NCBI RefSeq assembly: GCF_031846415.1
Contig: NZ_JAVRHT010000016.1
Span: 1 to 64,000, forward strand
Origin: Rubrivirga litoralis
Lineage (GTDB): Bacteria > Bacteroidota > Rhodothermia > Rhodothermales > Rubricoccaceae
Length of the DNA: 64,000 bases
Direction: 5' to 3'
The position numbers and the translations under genes are program-made. Each line of letters starts with the position of its first letter. The stretch's first letter is position 1. The notes beneath the pieces are model-generated. The model did not search any database, was not told the origin of the DNA, and saw only the letters and a list, made by a program, of their open reading frames with translations. Below are positions 37,581-45,987 of this stretch, in pieces.

Positions 37581-38425
37581 GCCCACCCCGCCCCGCCCGC
37601 CGCGGGCGGGGCGGCCGCTCTGCCCCACCCGACTCCGTCCGCCGCCCCGCCCGATGGTCGTGGGCGGGGTGGGCCGTCGCCGCCGTCGTCGCCCTCGCCG
37701 CCTGCGCCGAGCCGCCCCGCCCGCAGGGCGACGCCGAGGCGCTCGCGCTCCTCGACCGCGCCCGGGCGGTCCACGGCTCGGCCGCGCTCGACCGCGCCGA
37801 CGTCCGGTTCGAGTTCCGCGGGACGCCGTTCACGCTCCGCCGCGACGGCGGCGCCTTCCGCTACGCCCGCACGCTTACCGACTCGCTAGGCCGGACTGTC
37901 GAGGAGGCCGTCGACAACGAGGGCGCACACCGGACCGTAGGCGGGGCGGCGGTGCCGCTGGACTCGGCCGAGGCCGCGCGCCTCGCGACGGCCGTCAACT
38001 CTGTGGCCTACTTCGCCCTCCTCCCCGCCCCGCTCGCGGACCCCGCCGTCCGCGCGCGGTCGCTGGGGCCGGGCCGCGTCGGCGGCGAGGCCTTCGACCG
38101 CGTCGGCGTCACGTTCGCGCAGGACGGGGGCGGGGCGGACTGGGACGACCGCTACGTCTACTGGCTCCGCCCCGACGGCCGGGTCGCCTACTACGCCTAC
38201 ACCTACGCGGCAGACCCGGCCGACACGTCGCGTGCCGAGACGGGCACGCGGTTCCGCGCGCTCGACGGCGAGCGCCGCGTGGACGGCGTGCTGTTCCAAG
38301 ACTGGCGGAACCTGACAGCCGACTCGGTCAGCGCGATCGAGGACTACGGCGACATCCACGACGCGGGGCGGACGTTCGAGGTCTCGCGCGTGGCGCTCGA
38401 CTCGGTCCGCGTGCAGACGCGGTAG
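37577..38425 (+). CDS. DUF6503-type lipoprotein between the LOV kinases
   Basis: The only in-frame start is a GTG at 37577 that overlaps the kinase stop (GTGA), giving 282 residues with an unusually long, Arg-rich n-region (about 30 residues) before the hydrophobic stretch and lipobox LAAC. The mature part matches the Bacteroidota DUF6503 pattern: RFEFRGTPFTLRRDGG, VNSVAYFALLPAPLADPAV, GGEAFDRVGVTFAQDGGG, YVYWLRPDGRVAYYAY and GVLFQDW. Function is unknown; the family is periplasmic or outer-membrane. A perfect motif hairpin (37588-37614) lies inside the n-region codons, so the real start could be an unrecognised one further on. Confidence 0.75.
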   Translation: MSPPRPARRGRGGRSAPPDSVRRPARWSWAGWAVAAVVALAACAEPPRPQGDAEALALLDRARAVHGSAALDRADVRFEFRGTPFTLRRDGGAFRYARTLTDSLGRTVEEAVDNEGAHRTVGGAAVPLDSAEAARLATAVNSVAYFALLPAPLADPAVRARSLGPGRVGGEAFDRVGVTFAQDGGGADWDDRYVYWLRPDGRVAYYAYTYAADPADTSRAETGTRFRALDGERRVDGVLFQDWRNLTADSVSAIEDYGDIHDAGRTFEVSRVALDSVRVQTR

Positions 38426-38474
38426 AGAAGGCGCCCGGGGCACAGCCGGGGAGATCCCTGAGCGCCGGGCCGGA

Positions 38475-38482
38475 TAGATTGA
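38475..38482 (+). promoter_or_regulatory. Candidate -7 box before LOV kinase 2
   Basis: TAGATTGA, followed by GCGG, lies 17 nt before the ATG. The same 12-base frame (TAGnTTGAGCGG) recurs at 41086 before the AtuA-like gene, suggesting a common promoter class. No clear -33 element is seen. Confidence 0.35.
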
Positions 38483-38499
38483 GCGGTTCCCCCAAACGC

Positions 38500-40758
38500 A
38501 TGCCTGAGACCACCCCGCCCGAGCCCGACTTCCACTTTGACGGCCAGGACGCGTTCGAGGCGCTCTCCGCCGCGCTCGCCGACGCCGTCCTGATCGTCGA
38601 CGCGGGCGGGGCGGTCCGTTACGTCGGCCCCGGCCTGGTCGACGTCCTCGGCCTCGACCCCGACGAGGCCCTCGGGCGCCCGTTCCTCGACCTCGTCCAC
38701 CCCGACGACGCCGTCCAGCACGAGGGCCGCCCCTTCTGGGCCGCCCCGCCCCCGTTCGAGCGCGAGGTGCGGATGCGGAACGGGCGGGGCGGGTGGGCGT
38801 GGGTCCGCGTCCAGTCCAGCCGCATCCGGCCCGACGGGGCCGTGCCCGAGGCCGTCGCCCGCGTCGTCGGCGACGGGACGCTCCTGTTCCTCCGCGACCG
38901 CTTCGAGGGCACGGTCCGCGACGCGAGCGACCTGATCCAGCGCGCCTTCGACGCCGTCAACAACCTCGTCGTCGTCGCCGACGCCCGGCTCCCGGACACG
39001 CCGCTCGTCGTCGTCAACCAGAACTTTCTCGAGACGACGGGCTACGAGCGCCACGAGGTCGTCGGCCAGAACTGCCGGTTCCTCCAGACACGCGCCGACG
39101 GGACGCGCGACGACGACGACGACGGGCAGGCCGAGGCGCTCGACAAGGTGCGGACGGCCGTCGGGCGGGGCGGCTCGACCGACGTCGTCCTCCGCAACTA
39201 CCGCAAGGACGGGACGCTCTTCTACAACCGGCTCTACATCTCGCCCGTCCGCGACGCGGCCGGCGAGGTGACCCACTTTGTCGGCGTCCAGAACGACGTG
39301 ACCGGGGAGGTCGAGCAGGCCGAGGCCGCGGGCGTCCACCGCGGGCTGCTCGCGTCGTTCTTCGACAGCGCTCCGTTCCTCATGGGCGTCGTCGAGCTGG
39401 TCGATGGCGGGCTCCAGCTGCGGGCGGCCAACACGGCGGCGGTCGGCCTGTTCCAGTCCGAGGGGGCCACGTTCGACACGTTCGAGGGACGCGCGCTCAC
39501 CGAGGTCGGGTTCACCGAAGAGGAGGCCGGCATCTGGTTCGACCACGTCCGCGAGGCGGCGGCGTCGGTCGGGCCGGTCCACTTCGACACGACGTTCCCA
39601 TGGGGCTCGGACCCCGAGGGCAAGGGCGTCCGGGCGCTGGCCGTCGTCGTCAATCGGGCAGACGGGCGCGAGCCGCTGTTCTCGTACGTGGCCGAGGACG
39701 TGACCGAGATCCGCCGGACGAGCCGCGAGCGCCGGCTGCTCGCCGCGGCCATTGAGAGCGCGGCCGAGTCCATCCTGGTCACCGACGCCACGCTCGACGC
39801 GCCCGGCCCGCACATCCTCTACGCGAACGCGGCCCACCGCCGGATCTTCGGGTACGACCTGGACGAGGTCATCGGCCAGTCGCCCCGGATGTTCCAGGGG
39901 CCGGCGACCGACCGGGCCGTGCTCGACCGGATCCGGCGGCGCCTGAAGGCCGGCGAGCCCGTCCAGGCCGAGACCGTGAACTACCGCCAGGACGGGACGC
40001 CGTTCGTGCTCGAGTGGGAGATCGCCCCGGTTCGCGACGAGGGCGGCCAGATCGTGCAGTGGGTGGGCACGCAGCGCGACGTGACCGAGCGCCGCAACCT
40101 CGAACGCGAGATCCTCGAGGTCGCCTCGAACGAGCAGGAGCGGATCGCGCAGGACCTCCACGACGGGCTGGGCCAGGTGCTGACCGGGGCCACGTTCAAA
40201 CTCCAGACGCTCCAGAACGCGCTCCGCCGCGGGGGCAACGACGCGCTCGCCGCCGACGCCGAGCGGGCGCAGGAGATGATCGAGCAGGCGCTCGGGCAGG
40301 CCCGGGCCGTCGCGCGCGGCCTGTTCCCGATCGACGTCGAGTCGGACGGGCTGGAGGCCGCGCTCCGGCGCCTCGCCGAGGACGCGTCCGAAGCGTTCGG
40401 GGTCGACTGCCGGTTCGTGTCCGTCGGCTCGGCGCAGGTGGAGCCCCGCGAGCGCGCCGGCCACCTCTACCGGATCGCCCAGGAGGCGCTCGCGAACGCG
40501 GCCCGCCACGGCCGGGCCAGCGCGGTCACGATCACGCTGGCCCACGAGGACGGCGCCGGCGTCACGCTCACGGTCGAGGACGACGGCGTCGGCATCGCAG
40601 ACGGGGCGCTCGAGCGGGGCGGCGGGCTCGGGATGCGGACGATGGCGTACCGCGCGCGGCGCGTCGGCGGCGCCCTCGACGTCCGCGCGCTCGACGACGG
40701 CGGCACGGCCGTGAGCGTCCGGCTGGAGTCCGCCCCGCCCGGGCCGAGCGCGGCGTAG
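38500..40758 (+). CDS. LOV-domain (blue-light) sensor histidine kinase 2
   Basis: The 752-residue soluble kinase has the same layout as kinase 1: PAS (20-130), LOV (148-266), PAS (285-405), PAS (412-530), HisKA_3 and HATPase. The LOV core reads GQNCRFLQ with the photo-adduct Cys at 192, RNYRKDGTLFYN, and HFVGVQNDV. The phospho-accepting His is H554 in QDLHDGLGQ; N-box QEALANAARHG and G1 DDGVGI are complete. The two kinases are clearly paralogous along their whole length and may form homo- or heterodimers. The ATG is at 38500; the open frame upstream is a shadow of the DUF6503 gene. Confidence 0.92.
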   Translation: MPETTPPEPDFHFDGQDAFEALSAALADAVLIVDAGGAVRYVGPGLVDVLGLDPDEALGRPFLDLVHPDDAVQHEGRPFWAAPPPFEREVRMRNGRGGWAWVRVQSSRIRPDGAVPEAVARVVGDGTLLFLRDRFEGTVRDASDLIQRAFDAVNNLVVVADARLPDTPLVVVNQNFLETTGYERHEVVGQNCRFLQTRADGTRDDDDDGQAEALDKVRTAVGRGGSTDVVLRNYRKDGTLFYNRLYISPVRDAAGEVTHFVGVQNDVTGEVEQAEAAGVHRGLLASFFDSAPFLMGVVELVDGGLQLRAANTAAVGLFQSEGATFDTFEGRALTEVGFTEEEAGIWFDHVREAAASVGPVHFDTTFPWGSDPEGKGVRALAVVVNRADGREPLFSYVAEDVTEIRRTSRERRLLAAAIESAAESILVTDATLDAPGPHILYANAAHRRIFGYDLDEVIGQSPRMFQGPATDRAVLDRIRRRLKAGEPVQAETVNYRQDGTPFVLEWEIAPVRDEGGQIVQWVGTQRDVTERRNLEREILEVASNEQERIAQDLHDGLGQVLTGATFKLQTLQNALRRGGNDALAADAERAQEMIEQALGQARAVARGLFPIDVESDGLEAALRRLAEDASEAFGVDCRFVSVGSAQVEPRERAGHLYRIAQEALANAARHGRASAVTITLAHEDGAGVTLTVEDDGVGIADGALERGGGLGMRTMAYRARRVGGALDVRALDDGGTAVSVRLESAPPGPSAA

Positions 40759-40970
40759 GGCGGGGCGGGACGCGTGGAGTGGGGGAGCAGCAGGTAGAGC
40801 GGGAGGGCATGTAGAGCGGAACCGGCCCACCCCGCCCCGCTCGTGGGAAAAGGGGCGGGGCGGCAAACGAGCGTGCCCCACCCCGGCCCGCTCACAAAAC
40901 CCGCTCGTCAAAAAGGGCGGGGTGGCGAAGAAGGCCGCCCCGCCCCGCCCGTGCTGTCACCTTCTGCTCT

Positions 40971-41043
40971 TCCCGCTCTACCTGCCCTCCCGCTCTACCT
41001 GCCCTCCCGCTCTACCTGCCCTCCCGCTCTACCCGCTCTACCC
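40971..41043. repeat. 17-bp tandem repeat
   Basis: TCCCGCTCTACCTGCCC is repeated three times without change from 40971, followed by a partial fourth copy that continues as CGCTCTACCCG. An inverted, degenerate copy is at 40792-40820. Confidence 0.75.
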
Positions 41044-41085
41044 GGGTTGCACGCGCGATCCACGGCGGGCGGGGGCGGGGCGGAG

Positions 41086-41093
41086 TAGCTTGA
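41086..41093 (+). promoter_or_regulatory. Candidate -7 box before the AtuA-like gene
   Basis: TAGCTTGA followed by GCGG, 34 nt before the ATG, shares the TAGnTTGAGCGG frame with the box before LOV kinase 2. Confidence 0.35.
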
Positions 41094-41127
41094 GCGGAAG
41101 CCCTTCCGCCCTCCTCCGCCCCGCCCC

Positions 41128-42501
41128 ATGTCCGACTCCGCCCCGCTCCGCATCGCCTCCGGCCAAGGCTTCTGGGGCGACCTCCAGCGCGCGCCCATCG
41201 ACCAGGCCCGGCGCGGCCCCATCGACGTGCTCGTCATGGACTACCTCGCCGAGGTGACCATGTCGATCCTCCAGAAGCAGAAGCTCCGCGACCCGGAGAT
41301 GGGCTACGCCCGCGACTTCGTGGACGTCGTGACCGAGCTGGCCCCGGACATCCGCGAGAAGGGGTTCAAGGTGATCTCGAACGCGGGCGGGGTGAACCCC
41401 GTCGCCTGCGCCGAGGCCATCGTCGCCGGCGCCCGCGAGCGCGGCGCGCATGGCCTGAAGGTGGCGGTCGTCACGGGCGACGACCTGCTCGACCGCCTCG
41501 ACGACCTCGTCGGGCGGGGCGTGGAGCTAAAGCACATGGAGACCGGCGAGCCCATCTCGACGGTCCTCGACCGCGTCGTGAGCGCGAACGCCTACCTCGG
41601 CGCGCGGCCCATCGCCGAGGCGCTCGCGCAGGGCGCCGACGTGGTCGTGACCGGGCGGACGACGGACACCGGCCTCACGCTCGCCCCGCTCGTCGACCGC
41701 TTCGGGTGGGACTGGGACGACTGGGACAAGATGGCCGCGGGCACCGTCGCCGGCCACATCCTCGAGTGCGGGGCGCAGTCGTCGGGCGGCAACTTCACCG
41801 ACTGGCAGGACGTGCCGGACATGGCCGGCATCGGGTTCCCCATCACCGAGGTCAACGCCGACGGCTCGTTCGTGGTCACGAAGCACGAGGGGTCGGGCGG
41901 GCTCGTCAGCCGCGGGACCGTGGCCGAGCAGCTGCTCTACGAGATCGGCGACCCGACCGACTACATCACGCCCGACGTCGTCGCCGACTTCACGTCGATC
42001 CGGCTCGACGACGAGGGCTCCGACCGCGTCCGTGTGAGCGGCATCGAGGGCGGGGCGGACACGGAGTTCCTCAAGGTCTCGGCCGCCTACGCCGACGGCT
42101 GGAAGGCGACGTCGACGCTGGTCTACGCCTGGCCGAACGCGGCCGAGAAGGCGCGGGCCGCGGCCGGCATCCTGCGCGACCGGCTCGACGCGCTGGGCCT
42201 GGAGTTCGACGAGTACCGGGCCGAGATCCTCGGCGCCGGCGCGCTCTCCGAGGTGGACGAGGCCGCCCCCAAGCGCGAGGCCGACCTCGACGAGGTCCAG
42301 CTGCGCGTGTCCGTGCGCGGCCAGGACAAGGCGGCCGTCGAGCAGTTCGGCCGCGAGATCGCCCCGCTCATCCTGACCGGCCCGAGCGCGGTGACGGGGT
42401 TCGCCGGCGGGCGCCCGCGCCCGAGCGAGGTCATCGCGTACTGGCCGGCGCTCATCCCAAAGTCTGAGGTCAAGGCGGAGGTCCGCGTGCTCGAGGTGTA
42501 G
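41128..42501 (+). CDS. AtuA-like (DUF1446) acyclic terpene utilisation family protein
   Basis: The 457-residue protein begins MSDSAPLRIASGQGFWGD and has the family segments VLVMDYLAEVTMSIL, VISNAGGVNPVACAEA, VVTGRTTDTGLTLAP, HILECGAQSSGGNF and FPITEVNADGSFVVTKHE. AtuA belongs to the acyclic terpene (citronellol/geraniol) degradation cluster of Pseudomonas, but the biochemical role of the family is not firmly known and the other atu genes are absent here. The ATG is immediately preceded by CCGCCCCGCCCC. Its position within the LOV cluster may be coincidental. Confidence 0.88.
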   Translation: MSDSAPLRIASGQGFWGDLQRAPIDQARRGPIDVLVMDYLAEVTMSILQKQKLRDPEMGYARDFVDVVTELAPDIREKGFKVISNAGGVNPVACAEAIVAGARERGAHGLKVAVVTGDDLLDRLDDLVGRGVELKHMETGEPISTVLDRVVSANAYLGARPIAEALAQGADVVVTGRTTDTGLTLAPLVDRFGWDWDDWDKMAAGTVAGHILECGAQSSGGNFTDWQDVPDMAGIGFPITEVNADGSFVVTKHEGSGGLVSRGTVAEQLLYEIGDPTDYITPDVVADFTSIRLDDEGSDRVRVSGIEGGADTEFLKVSAAYADGWKATSTLVYAWPNAAEKARAAAGILRDRLDALGLEFDEYRAEILGAGALSEVDEAAPKREADLDEVQLRVSVRGQDKAAVEQFGREIAPLILTGPSAVTGFAGGRPRPSEVIAYWPALIPKSEVKAEVRVLEV

Positions 42502-42659
42502 GGCGGCCCGCCACCCCGCCCGCGTTTCCACCCCGCCGCCCTGCGTGGGCGGGGTGGCGACGAAACCAGGGGCGAAATGAGCGGCGCGGTTTAGTCGGCG
42601 GCGCCGAGCGCCGATACGCGGGGGGCTCTTCTTCCGCCGCCCCAGCCCCGCCCGCTTCC

Positions 42660-43424
42660 GTGGAGTCGATCCCCGCCCCCCGCGTCCTCCTCGTCGACGG
42701 CGACGCCGCCGACCGCCGCGCCGCGCTCGACCTGCTCCGCCGCCTCGGCGTCACGGCCGACGAGGCCGCCGACGGCGAGGCCGGCGTCCGCCGGTGCCTG
42801 GGGACCGCGTACGACGCCGTCCTGCTGGCCCTCCGCCTGCCGGCCATGGACGGCGTCGCGGCGCTCCGTGCCGTCCGCACCTCGCTGCCCGCCGAGCGCC
42901 GCCCGTGCCTCGTCGCCGTCGCCGACCACGCCGAGGGCGGGGCGCGGGAGGCGGCGCTGGCGGCCGGGTTCGACGCGTTCTGCGCCAAGCCGTTCGGGGC
43001 CGAGGCGCTCGTCGAGGCGCTCGGGCTCGCCGCCCCGCCCGCCGCCCGCCCCGCCCCGCCCCACGAGGCCACGGTGGCGGAGACCGTGCAGACGCTCTAC
43101 GACCAGGTCTGCGCCCACGTGACCGACATGCTGGGCGAGGAGGACCCCGAGTTCGTGGCCGACCTCGTCGAGTCGTTTGCCGCCTCGGCGCGCGAGGCCG
43201 TCGCCGAGGCCGAGTCGACGCGCTCGGCCGGCGACGTGGCCGGGCTGGCCGCGGCGGCCCACCAGCTCAAGGGGAGCGCCTCGAACGTGGGCCTGAACAC
43301 GATCGCCGGCCGCTGGGGCGAGGTCGAGGCGATGGCCCGGGGCGGGGCGGCGAGCGACGAGGCCGTCGACCGGGCGCTCGACGAGACCACGCAGGCCGTG
43401 GACCTGCTCGCGGACCGCGTCTAG
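42660..43424 (+). CDS. Receiver-HPt protein with degenerate receiver
   Basis: The protein has 254 residues from a GTG start. Residues 8-122 form a CheY-like receiver, but where the phospho-acceptor Asp should be (YDxxLxD) it reads YDAVLLALRLPAMDG, with Ala57 in that place; the acidic pocket is partly kept (VDGD, 12-15) and the conserved Lys110 is present. Residues 140-250 form a four-helix HPt domain with the phosphorylatable His201 in AAHQLKGSASNVG. The protein thus probably carries phosphate on the HPt only and uses the receiver as an interaction module. It is the nearest phosphorelay protein to the two LOV kinases, though HisKA_3 kinases usually partner NarL-type regulators. Confidence 0.88.
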   Translation: MESIPAPRVLLVDGDAADRRAALDLLRRLGVTADEAADGEAGVRRCLGTAYDAVLLALRLPAMDGVAALRAVRTSLPAERRPCLVAVADHAEGGAREAALAAGFDAFCAKPFGAEALVEALGLAAPPAARPAPPHEATVAETVQTLYDQVCAHVTDMLGEEDPEFVADLVESFAASAREAVAEAESTRSAGDVAGLAAAAHQLKGSASNVGLNTIAGRWGEVEAMARGGAASDEAVDRALDETTQAVDLLADRV

Positions 43425-43732
43425 GGCAGCGGCAAGGGGTCTCATGTGCCCCGCCCCGCCCGGTCCACCACCCCTGGCTACGCCGTCCCTTCGGGGTGTC
43501 CCCTCCTGGCTGCGCCGACGCTGCGCGGTTGTCCCGGAGGGGGACTCTTCCCACCCCGCCCCGTCCGGTCAGAACGCTGATAACGCAGAAGACCCTTTGA
43601 TCCCGCACTAGCTCCCCCCCTTCCCAGCGGCCCCGCCCGCCCCGCCCGAGGCCTCGGCTCCACCCCGCCCGGCGCGGGCGGGGCGGGGTGGCGGCGCGTG
43701 AACCGCGCGCCCGAGCCGGCGTTGGGGCAGGC
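43425..43732. other. Intergenic with 32-bp hairpin module
   Basis: No gene is visible. Two degenerate tandem 32-bp units occupy 43473-43536, followed by an AT-richer patch (AACGCTGATAACGCAGAAGACC) at 43573-43594 that may hold the ABC exporter promoter, and motif copies up to the start codon. Confidence 0.5.
43473..43552. repeat. Dispersed 32-bp hairpin module, two tandem units
   Basis: Units starting at 43473 (CCTGGCTACGCCGTCCCTTC...) and 43505 (CCTGGCTGCGCCGACGCTGC...) are alignable along 32 bp. The second unit ends GGAGGGGGAC, pairing with CCCCTCC before it. A single reverse-oriented copy is at about 33703-33752. Confidence 0.6.
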
Positions 43733-45598
43733 ATGGCTTCCCCCCTCCGCCGTCTCAACGCCGACCTCTGGCGCCGCCGCTGGCTCATCGGCCCGGGGCT
43801 GCTGTGCGCGTTCGTCTCGTCGCTGTTCGCGCTCGTCGTCCCCAGCGTCATCCGCGAGGCGATCGACGCCATCCCGCGCATGGTGGCCGTCCAGGGCTAC
43901 GCCGCCGGGACGGCCGCGGGCGACCTCCTCTACGGCGACTTCCGCAACACGCTCGTCCTGCTCGGCGCGCTCGTCGTCGCGCTCAGCGCCGTCGCCGGCG
44001 TGTTCGTGTTCCTCATGCGGCGGCTCGTCGTCGTGGCGAGCCGGCACATCGAGTACGACCTGAGGAACCGGCTCTACGCCCACCTCCAGCGGCTCTCGGC
44101 CGACTTCTACCACCACTACCCGACGGGCGACGTGATGACGCGGGCGACGTCAGACGTCGAGAAGGTCCGCCGGTACGTCGGCCCGGCGCTGATGTACCTG
44201 GCCCGCGCCGTCGCCGCGATCGTGACGGCGCTGGCGGTCATGGTGGTCATCTCGCCCACGCTCACGCTCTGGGCCGTGCTGCCCATGCCCATCCTGGCCG
44301 TCGCCGCGTTCTTCGTGAGCCGGCTCGTCCACGTCCGCACGGACCGCCAGCAGTCGGCGTACTCGTCGCTCACGAGCCGCGTGCAGGAGGCGCTCTCGGG
44401 CATCCGCGTGGTCAAGGCGTACGCCCAGGAGGAGGCGTGGGGGCAGCGGATCGACGGGGCCTCGGCCGATTACCAGGACCGGGCGCTCGACCTCGCGCGC
44501 GTCGACGCCGCGTTCCGGCCCGTCCTCACGACGCTCATCGGGGCCTCGACGGTGCTCGTCGTCGGGGTCGGCGGGCGGCTCGTGATCGAGGGCCAGCTGT
44601 CGCTGGGCAACATCGCCGAGTTCATCATCTACGTGACGATCCTGACGTGGCCCGTGGCCTCGTTCGGCTACGTGGTCTCGATGATCCAGCAGGCGTCGGC
44701 GTCGATGAGCCGGATCGCCCAGATCCTCGACACCCCGCCCACGGTCACCGACGCGCTCGCCGCCGGCGACGGGGCGGCGGGCCGCGCGGGCGGGGTGGAA
44801 GTCTCGGCCGGCCGCGGCGCGGGCGGCGACGGCGCGGGCGGGGCGGTCGAGGGTCGGCTCGCGTTCGACCACGTGACGTACCGCTACACGCCGGACGGCC
44901 CGCCCGTTCTCGACGACGTCTCGTTCGACGTCCCGGCCGGCTCGTCGGTCGGCGTCGTCGGGCGGACGGGCGCGGGCAAGTCGACGCTCGTCGAGCTCGT
45001 CCCCCGCCTCATGGACCCGACCGAGGGGCGCGTGCTCATCGACGGCGTCGACGCCCGCGAGATCCCGCTCCAGACGCTCCGCGGCGCCATCGGCTACGTG
45101 CCGCAGGAGGTGTTCCTGTTCTCGGACACGGTCGGCAACAACGTCGCCTTCGGGGTCCCAGACGCGGGCGAGGAGCAGGTGCGCGAGGCGGCCGAGGAGG
45201 CCGACCTGCTCGCCAACGTCGAGGACTTCCCGCGCGGGTTCGACACGCGCGTGGGCGAGCGCGGCATCACGCTCTCGGGCGGCCAGAAGCAGCGGGCGGC
45301 GATCGCCCGCGCCCTCATCCGCCGCCCGCCCATCCTCATCTTCGACGACGCCCTCTCGGCCGTCGACACGCGGACCGAGGCGACGATCCTGGAGAACCTC
45401 CGCGCCCAGTTCGGCCAGCGGACCGTCGTCGTCGTGAGCCACCGGGTCTCGGCGGTCCAGGACGCCGACCAGATCGTGGTCCTCGACGACGGCCGCGTGG
45501 CCGAGCGCGGGACGCACGCCGAGCTCGTCGCCCAGGGCGGGGCGTACGCGGAGATGGTGCGGAAGCAGCAGCTGGAGGACGAGCTGAAGGAGGTGTAG
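43733..45598 (+). CDS. ABC exporter, fused permease-ATPase
   Basis: I take the ATG at 43733 (MASPLRRLNADLWRRRW), giving 621 residues; a GTG 45 bp upstream is less likely. Six transmembrane helices (about 25-320) with the coupling region TSDVEKVRRYVGP precede a nucleotide-binding domain with Walker A GRTGAGKST, Q-loop VPQEVFLF, signature LSGGQKQR and Walker B ILIFDDALSAVD. A Gly/Ala-rich linker made of the iterated motif joins the domains. It is an MsbA/MdlB-like half transporter that works as a homodimer in the inner membrane; the substrate is unknown. Confidence 0.93.
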   Translation: MASPLRRLNADLWRRRWLIGPGLLCAFVSSLFALVVPSVIREAIDAIPRMVAVQGYAAGTAAGDLLYGDFRNTLVLLGALVVALSAVAGVFVFLMRRLVVVASRHIEYDLRNRLYAHLQRLSADFYHHYPTGDVMTRATSDVEKVRRYVGPALMYLARAVAAIVTALAVMVVISPTLTLWAVLPMPILAVAAFFVSRLVHVRTDRQQSAYSSLTSRVQEALSGIRVVKAYAQEEAWGQRIDGASADYQDRALDLARVDAAFRPVLTTLIGASTVLVVGVGGRLVIEGQLSLGNIAEFIIYVTILTWPVASFGYVVSMIQQASASMSRIAQILDTPPTVTDALAAGDGAAGRAGGVEVSAGRGAGGDGAGGAVEGRLAFDHVTYRYTPDGPPVLDDVSFDVPAGSSVGVVGRTGAGKSTLVELVPRLMDPTEGRVLIDGVDAREIPLQTLRGAIGYVPQEVFLFSDTVGNNVAFGVPDAGEEQVREAAEEADLLANVEDFPRGFDTRVGERGITLSGGQKQRAAIARALIRRPPILIFDDALSAVDTRTEATILENLRAQFGQRTVVVVSHRVSAVQDADQIVVLDDGRVAERGTHAELVAQGGAYAEMVRKQQLEDELKEV

Positions 45599-45987
45599 GG
45601 CCGCCACCCCGCCCCGGTCTGCACGGGCGGGGCGGCCGAGCGTCGGGCCGGAGCAGAGGAGGGGTCAAGGTGCCGCCCCGCCCCGCGCGCGCCGAGGCGC
45701 TCGGGTATCAAGCCGCCGGAACCACGTCTCGCGTTCCACCCCGCCCGCAGCGCTGCGTCACAGCGGATATAATGAGTTGAGGGTGTGTTGCGTGTTCCGT
45801 GTTCCGTCTCCGAGGTCACGCAACACGAGACGCGCAACGGCTCCCAGCGAACCCGTCGGAAGACGGTCGACGCGCCAGCAGCCTCCGCAGGGTTCTCTCG
45901 CACGTTGGGGGCGGGGTGGGGCCGCCGCGCCGCTCGCGCGCCGCCCCGCCCGTGCGTAGCGTTCGGCCGCCCCTGCCGCCGTCCCGC
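45599..45987. other. Intergenic upstream of the golvesin-domain gene
   Basis: No gene is visible. It contains a motif hairpin with one mismatch after the ABC gene (45604-45614 with 45625-45635), a TATAAT hexamer at 45768-45773 without a convincing -35, and the short-word repeat GTGTTGCGTGTTCCGTGTTCCG (from 45783) with a complementary ACGCAACACGAGACGC block at about 45818-45836. Confidence 0.45.

Larger units (their letters stand above)
40759..41127. other. Intergenic with 17-bp tandem repeats and inverted partners
   Basis: No gene is visible. The block 40792-40820 (GGTAGAGCGGGAGGGCATGT) is the reverse complement of the 17-bp tandem unit found at 40971-41045, so the two ends of the region can pair. 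Motif copies and a TAGCTTGA box at 41086 complete it. Confidence 0.55.

Noticed and set aside
43473..43552. Two-unit CRISPR or tRNA-like structure
   Set aside because: The units abut without spacers and no cloverleaf or cas context is present; a dispersed hairpin repeat explains it better.
45768..45773. Sigma-70 type TATAAT promoter before the golvesin gene
   Set aside because: There is no TTGACA-like box at 16-18 nt and the group uses a different -7 consensus; it is over 200 nt from the start codon. Kept only as a note.
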